Below are positions 60,539 to 64,000 of a DNA stretch of 64,000 nucleotides, one piece after another. Source of the stretch: Pseudomonas sp. dw_612 (GTDB taxonomy: Bacteria > Pseudomonadota > Gammaproteobacteria > Pseudomonadales > Pseudomonadaceae); contig NZ_JAAVVC010000004.1 in NCBI RefSeq assembly GCF_018449725.1, positions 310,001 through 374,000 on the forward strand. The letters are read 5' to 3'. Position 1 is the first letter of the stretch, and the number at the start of each line of letters is the position of its first letter. The notes beneath the pieces were generated by a model. That model had not been told where the DNA came from. It did no database searches and worked only from the letters and a program-made list of their open reading frames with translations. The position numbers were made by a program, and so were the translations under genes.

Positions 60539-61029
60539 GCAGCCTGGAACAACTGCAGCCGCTGATGATCCCGCCGCCGATCAGTTTCTGGCCTCCGGCG
60601 CCGGGATGGTGGCTGTTGCTGCTGCTATTGCCGCTGATCGGTTTCGCTTTGTGGAAAGTCTGGCACCTGATTCCGGACAAGCGCCCTATCGTGCGCGCCG
60701 AACAGCCGCTTGACCCGGTGCGCCTCGCCGCCCTGGCCGAACTCGCGCAAATGCCCAAGCCCTACGACGGCGCCCCGGCCGGTGCCTGGTTGCAGCAGCT
60801 CAACGGGTTGCTCAAGCGCCTGTGCCGCAACCATTACCCCTACAGCCAGAGCCACACGCTTAATGGCCGCAAATGGCTGGCGTTCCTCGACAACCGATGC
60901 CCGGCCGCCGGCCTGACACGCTGGATGGTGTTGGTGGAAGGCGCCTACAAGCCCGAATGCAAACTCGACGACAAGGCCATTGCCGGCCTGACCCAAGCCG
61001 TCGACACCTGGATTCGCAAACATGTTTGA
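60535..61029 (+). CDS. DUF4381 membrane protein
   Basis: A 164-residue protein with one N-terminal membrane helix (WWLLLLLLPLIGFALWKVW, about residues 22-42) and a cytoplasmic helical domain (DPVRLAALAELAQM; LKRLCRNHYPYSQSHTLNGRKW). This is the DUF4381 layout found between DUF58 and vWA genes in Bat-like operons. Its start overlaps the DUF58 stop (ATGA) and its end overlaps the next gene by eight bases. It corresponds to PA3072. Confidence 0.88.
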   Translation: MSSLEQLQPLMIPPPISFWPPAPGWWLLLLLLPLIGFALWKVWHLIPDKRPIVRAEQPLDPVRLAALAELAQMPKPYDGAPAGAWLQQLNGLLKRLCRNHYPYSQSHTLNGRKWLAFLDNRCPAAGLTRWMVLVEGAYKPECKLDDKAIAGLTQAVDTWIRKHV

Positions 61030-62101
61030 GTTCGCCTGGCCTTGGATGTTCGCCCTGCTGCCGCTGCCATGGCTGATGCGCCTGGTGCTGCCGGTGGCCG
61101 ACAGCGGCGAACCGGCGCTCAAAGTCAGTTTTCTCAGCGACCTCGAAGGCCTGGCCCGCCGCCGCGCCCGCGCCAACCTGCCGGCCTGGCGGCAGCAAGC
61201 GCCGTTCATTCTGCTGTGGCTGTTGCTGCTGATGGCCGCCGCGCGCCCGCAATGGCTCGGCGAACCGCTGCCGATTGCCGCCAGTGGCCGCGACTTGCTG
61301 GTGGCGGTGGACGTGTCCGGCTCGATGGATTTCCCCGACATGCAATGGCAGGACGAAGACGTCAGTCGCTTGTCGCTGGTCCAGCATCTGCTCGGGGACT
61401 TTCTGGAAAGCCGCGAAGGCGACCGGGTCGGTCTGATCCTGTTCGGCAGTCAGGCCTATCTGCAAGCACCGCTGACCTTCGACCGGCGCACCGTGCGCGT
61501 GTGGCTGGATGAAGCGCGAATCGGCATCGCCGGCAAGAACACCGCCATCGGTGACGCTATCGGCCTGGCCCTCAAGCGCTTGCGGATGCGTCCGGCGCAA
61601 AGCCGCGTGCTGATCCTGGTCACCGACGGCGCCAACAACGGCGGCGAAATCGACCCGCTGACCGCCGCGCGTCTGGCCGCCAGCGAAGGCGTGAAAATCT
61701 ACCCGATCGGCATCGGCGCCGACCCGGAGCAAAGCGGCACGTTGGGCTTCCTCGGCGTCAATCCAAGCCTGGACCTTGACGAACCGGCGCTGAAAGTGAT
61801 CGCCCAAGCCACCGGTGGCCAGTATTTCCGTGCCCGCGATGGCAAAGAGTTGCAGGCGATCAAGGACACCCTCGACAAACTGGAACCGGTCACCCAGCAA
61901 CCGACCCAGGCCCGCCCGGCTCAGGCGTTGTATCACTGGCCGCTGGCGATGGCGCTGCTGTTGAGCATGTTGTTGGTGGCGCGCGAGCGCTGGCCGGACA
62001 ATCCGCTGCAACGTTTCCTGAGCAAGGACCTGTTTTTGCAAAGCCAACTGCCAGATTGGCGCCAACGGCTGAACCGCCTGCGCCTGCGGAGGCGTCGATG
62101 A
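61022..62101 (+). CDS. vWA-domain membrane protein (BatA-like)
   Basis: A 359-residue protein with N-terminal membrane helices (about 5-25 and 60-75), a von Willebrand A domain (about 90-285) and a C-terminal helix (about 300-322). The MIDAS motif DVSGS (D97-S101) is intact, as is the later TDGANNGG segment, so metal-dependent ligand binding is likely. The C-terminus is Arg/Leu-rich. It overlaps both neighbours, which couples expression. It corresponds to PA3073. Confidence 0.92.
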   Translation: MFEFAWPWMFALLPLPWLMRLVLPVADSGEPALKVSFLSDLEGLARRRARANLPAWRQQAPFILLWLLLLMAAARPQWLGEPLPIAASGRDLLVAVDVSGSMDFPDMQWQDEDVSRLSLVQHLLGDFLESREGDRVGLILFGSQAYLQAPLTFDRRTVRVWLDEARIGIAGKNTAIGDAIGLALKRLRMRPAQSRVLILVTDGANNGGEIDPLTAARLAASEGVKIYPIGIGADPEQSGTLGFLGVNPSLDLDEPALKVIAQATGGQYFRARDGKELQAIKDTLDKLEPVTQQPTQARPAQALYHWPLAMALLLSMLLVARERWPDNPLQRFLSKDLFLQSQLPDWRQRLNRLRLRRRR

Positions 62102-63837
62102 GCGCGCTCTGGCCTTACTGGTTCCGGCCCTGGTGGCTGCTGCTGTTGCCGGTGCTCGGTTGGTTGCTCTGGCAACTCTGGCATCGACAGAAACGCGCCG
62201 GGCGCTGGCAGATGATTCTGCCGCCAGCCTTCCACGCCGCGTTACTGAGCGGCGGCAAAGGTCACGACAGCAAACTGCCGTGGGTGGTACTGGGTCTGGC
62301 CTGGGTGCTGACCATTGGTGCGTTGCTCGGGCCGAGTTGGGAGCGGGTCGAACAGACCAGCCAGAAACCCGCCGATCCGTTGGTGGTGCTGCTGGAGCTG
62401 ACCCCGGAAATGCTCGCCACCGACAGCCCGCCGACCCGACTGGAACAGGCGCGACGCAAGCTGTTCGACCTGCTGCAAAGTCGCAGCGATGCCCAGACCG
62501 CGATTGTCGTCTACGCCGGCAGCGCCCACACGTTGGTGCCGCTGTCGGATGACCTGTCCACCAGCCGTAATCTGCTGGACGCGCTCAAGCCTTCATTGAT
62601 GCCCGAGGTCGGTCATCGCGCCGATCTGGCGGTGATCAAAGCCTTGGCGCTGTTGGATCAAGGTGCGCTCGGTCAGGGCCGGATCCTGCTGATCGGTTCG
62701 TCCCTGACCGAGCAGGAACGCTTCGGCATCGAGCGGGCGCTGAACGGCAAGTCCACGGAGTTTCTGATGCTCGGCGTCGGCACGCCCGAAGGCGCGCCGG
62801 TGGCGCAGGAGGACGGCAGTTTCCTCAAGGACGCCCAAGGCGCGATTCTGGTGCCGCACCTGGACAATACGGGCCTGAAAGCCTTCGCCACTGATCTGGG
62901 CGGCCGCTATCACGCTTCACGACTGGACGACGCCGACCTGGGCGCCCTAGGCCTGCTCGATGGCCCACGCAACCTGCGCAACGACGGCCAGACCCTGCGC
63001 CTCGACACTTGGGCCGATCAGGGTTACTGGCTGTTGTTGCCACTCCTGTTGCTGGCGTCCTTTGCCGGGCGCCGGGGCTGGTTGTTCTGCCTGCCGCTGT
63101 TGTTCCTGCTGCCGCAACCGAGTTACGCCTTCGACTTTGAAGACTTGTGGCTGCGACCCGATCAACGGGGCCTGCATTTGCTCAACCAGGAGCATCCGGC
63201 CGAGGCCGCGCAACATTTCGAAGACCCGCAATGGCAAGGCGTGGCGCTGTACGAGGCCGGCGACTACAGTGGCGCCGCCCAGCGCTTCGCCCAAGGCAAT
63301 GATGCGCGAGCGCACTACAATCGGGGGAACGCCCTGGCCAAGAGCGGCGAACTGGAAGCCGCGCTGGACGCCTACGATCAAGCCCTGGAGCGGCAGCCGG
63401 ATTTGCGTCCGGCGCTGACCAACAAGGCGCTGGTGGAAAGCCTGATCAAACAGAAAGCCACGCCACCGGCGGTTGAACCGGACAAATCCGAAGGTGACGA
63501 GCCTGGAACCGCCAGCGACAGCCCGGCTCCCGGCGACGCGACCCAGCCGTCGAGCAGTGGCGAAGCGAAAACCGATGCCCAGCCCAACGCGCCGGACACC
63601 GAACTACCGTCCACCAGCCCGCCGCAACCGGGAGCCAACGAAGTGCCGGGCAGCGAACTCGGGGACGAACAAAGCACCACGCCACCGCGACGTCCGGCCA
63701 ACGACAGCCTTGAAGGCGAACAGGCCCAGGCGCTGGAGCAATGGCTGCGCAAGATCCCGGATGATCCGGGTGAACTGCTGCGGCGCAAATTCTGGTACGA
63801 ACAGCAACAACATCAGGATCAGGGAAAAACTCGATGA
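62098..63837 (+). CDS. vWA plus TPR membrane protein (BatB/BatC-like fusion)
   Basis: A 579-residue protein. An N-terminal helix pair precedes a vWA-like domain (about 85-290) whose MIDAS is degenerate: the usual DxSxS is replaced by LLELTPEM. Two membrane helices lie near 310-345. TPR repeats follow (about 375-455; YEAGDYSGAAQRFAQGN, AHYNRGNALAKSGELEAALD). A long Pro/Ser/Thr-rich linker ends in a conserved C-terminal helix (QALEQWLRKIPDDPGELLRRKF). It combines the vWA protein and TPR protein of other Bat operons. The start overlaps the previous stop (ATGA). It corresponds to PA3074. Confidence 0.9.
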   Translation: MSALWPYWFRPWWLLLLPVLGWLLWQLWHRQKRAGRWQMILPPAFHAALLSGGKGHDSKLPWVVLGLAWVLTIGALLGPSWERVEQTSQKPADPLVVLLELTPEMLATDSPPTRLEQARRKLFDLLQSRSDAQTAIVVYAGSAHTLVPLSDDLSTSRNLLDALKPSLMPEVGHRADLAVIKALALLDQGALGQGRILLIGSSLTEQERFGIERALNGKSTEFLMLGVGTPEGAPVAQEDGSFLKDAQGAILVPHLDNTGLKAFATDLGGRYHASRLDDADLGALGLLDGPRNLRNDGQTLRLDTWADQGYWLLLPLLLLASFAGRRGWLFCLPLLFLLPQPSYAFDFEDLWLRPDQRGLHLLNQEHPAEAAQHFEDPQWQGVALYEAGDYSGAAQRFAQGNDARAHYNRGNALAKSGELEAALDAYDQALERQPDLRPALTNKALVESLIKQKATPPAVEPDKSEGDEPGTASDSPAPGDATQPSSSGEAKTDAQPNAPDTELPSTSPPQPGANEVPGSELGDEQSTTPPRRPANDSLEGEQAQALEQWLRKIPDDPGELLRRKFWYEQQQHQDQGKTR

Positions 63838-64000
63838 CCCGCTTCACCGCTCTCTTGCTCGCCCTGCTCTTCTGGACAATTCAGGCCCAGGCTGCGGACC
63901 TGGTCGCCAGTGTCGATCGCAGCCGCCTGAGTTCCGGCGAAACCGTCGAACTGACCCTGGAATCCAACGACGTGACGCTGTTCGGCAAACCCGACCTGAC
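63834..64000 (+). CDS. BatD-like protein, N-terminal part only
   Basis: The first 55 codons of the next coupled gene (ATGA overlap). A signal peptide (RFTALLLALLFWTIQAQA) precedes a beta-rich start (DLVASVDRSRLSSGETVELTLESND) typical of the oxygen-tolerance BatD family. The rest lies beyond the window. It corresponds to PA3075. Confidence 0.82.
   Translation, partial: MTRFTALLLALLFWTIQAQAADLVASVDRSRLSSGETVELTLESNDVTLFGKPDL

Overview
The window looks like a chromosomal segment of a fluorescent-type Pseudomonas. Codons are GC-rich. The intergenic spaces carry many Pseudomonas REP/BIME inverted repeats built on a GTGGGAGCGGGCTTGCTCGCG core. Two gene neighbourhoods match P. aeruginosa order as I remember it: the vre/hxc/lap/pdt block (about PA0674-PA0701) and the gdhB-moxR-bat block (about PA3068-PA3075). 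There are no rRNA or tRNA genes, prophage, complete insertion sequence or CRISPR array.

Layout. 1-3.2 kb, minus strand: a GntR/UTRA regulator, an AprA-like flavoprotein, an AprB-like two-cluster ferredoxin and the start of a sulfonate-type ABC binding protein. 3.5-7.8 kb: a Gfo/Idh/MocA oxidoreductase, a Dyp-type peroxidase, and an AraC regulator divergent from a secreted outer-membrane-type protein. 8-46.3 kb: one large envelope and secretion superlocus, described below. 46.5-52.5 kb: small accessory genes (a secreted peptide, an AhpD-like protein divergent from a MocR regulator, an ABM monooxygenase, a cupin, a lipoprotein, a delta-60 repeat protein). 52.6-64 kb: the 180-kDa NAD-glutamate dehydrogenase, a small acidic protein, and a translationally coupled MoxR/DUF58/vWA (Bat-like) operon that runs off the right edge.

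The superlocus contains four connected parts. (1) A cell-surface-signalling trio: VreA (STN plus TonB-like C-terminus, no barrel), the ECF sigma factor VreI and the FecR-like VreR. (2) A complete Hxc-type type II secretion system: hxcW, U, P, V, T, X, Y, Z, Q, R, S, with a lipoprotein secretin and no prepilin peptidase of its own. Next to it is a LapA/DING/PstS-like protein that is the likely secreted substrate. (3) A two-partner secretion pair: a 4149-residue PdtA exoprotein and the PdtB pore. (4) A PhdA-PdtB-ExbB-ExbD-TonB-porin-coiled-coil-YbjN-PpiC operon, in which ExbB carries an N-terminal DUF2341/LamG ectodomain. In P. aeruginosa these parts respond to phosphate starvation through PhoB and sigma-VreI, and the same is inferred here.

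The most notable new observations are these. pdtA and pdtB are about 21 kb apart with the whole T2SS between them. A 27-bp element, identical at 22 positions, lies in the same orientation 89 and 94 bp upstream of pdtA and phdA. The VreA and TonB-like C-termini look paralogous. A complete TonB/ExbB/ExbD motor is encoded with no TonB-dependent receptor, which suggests that its client is PdtB/PdtA or VreA.
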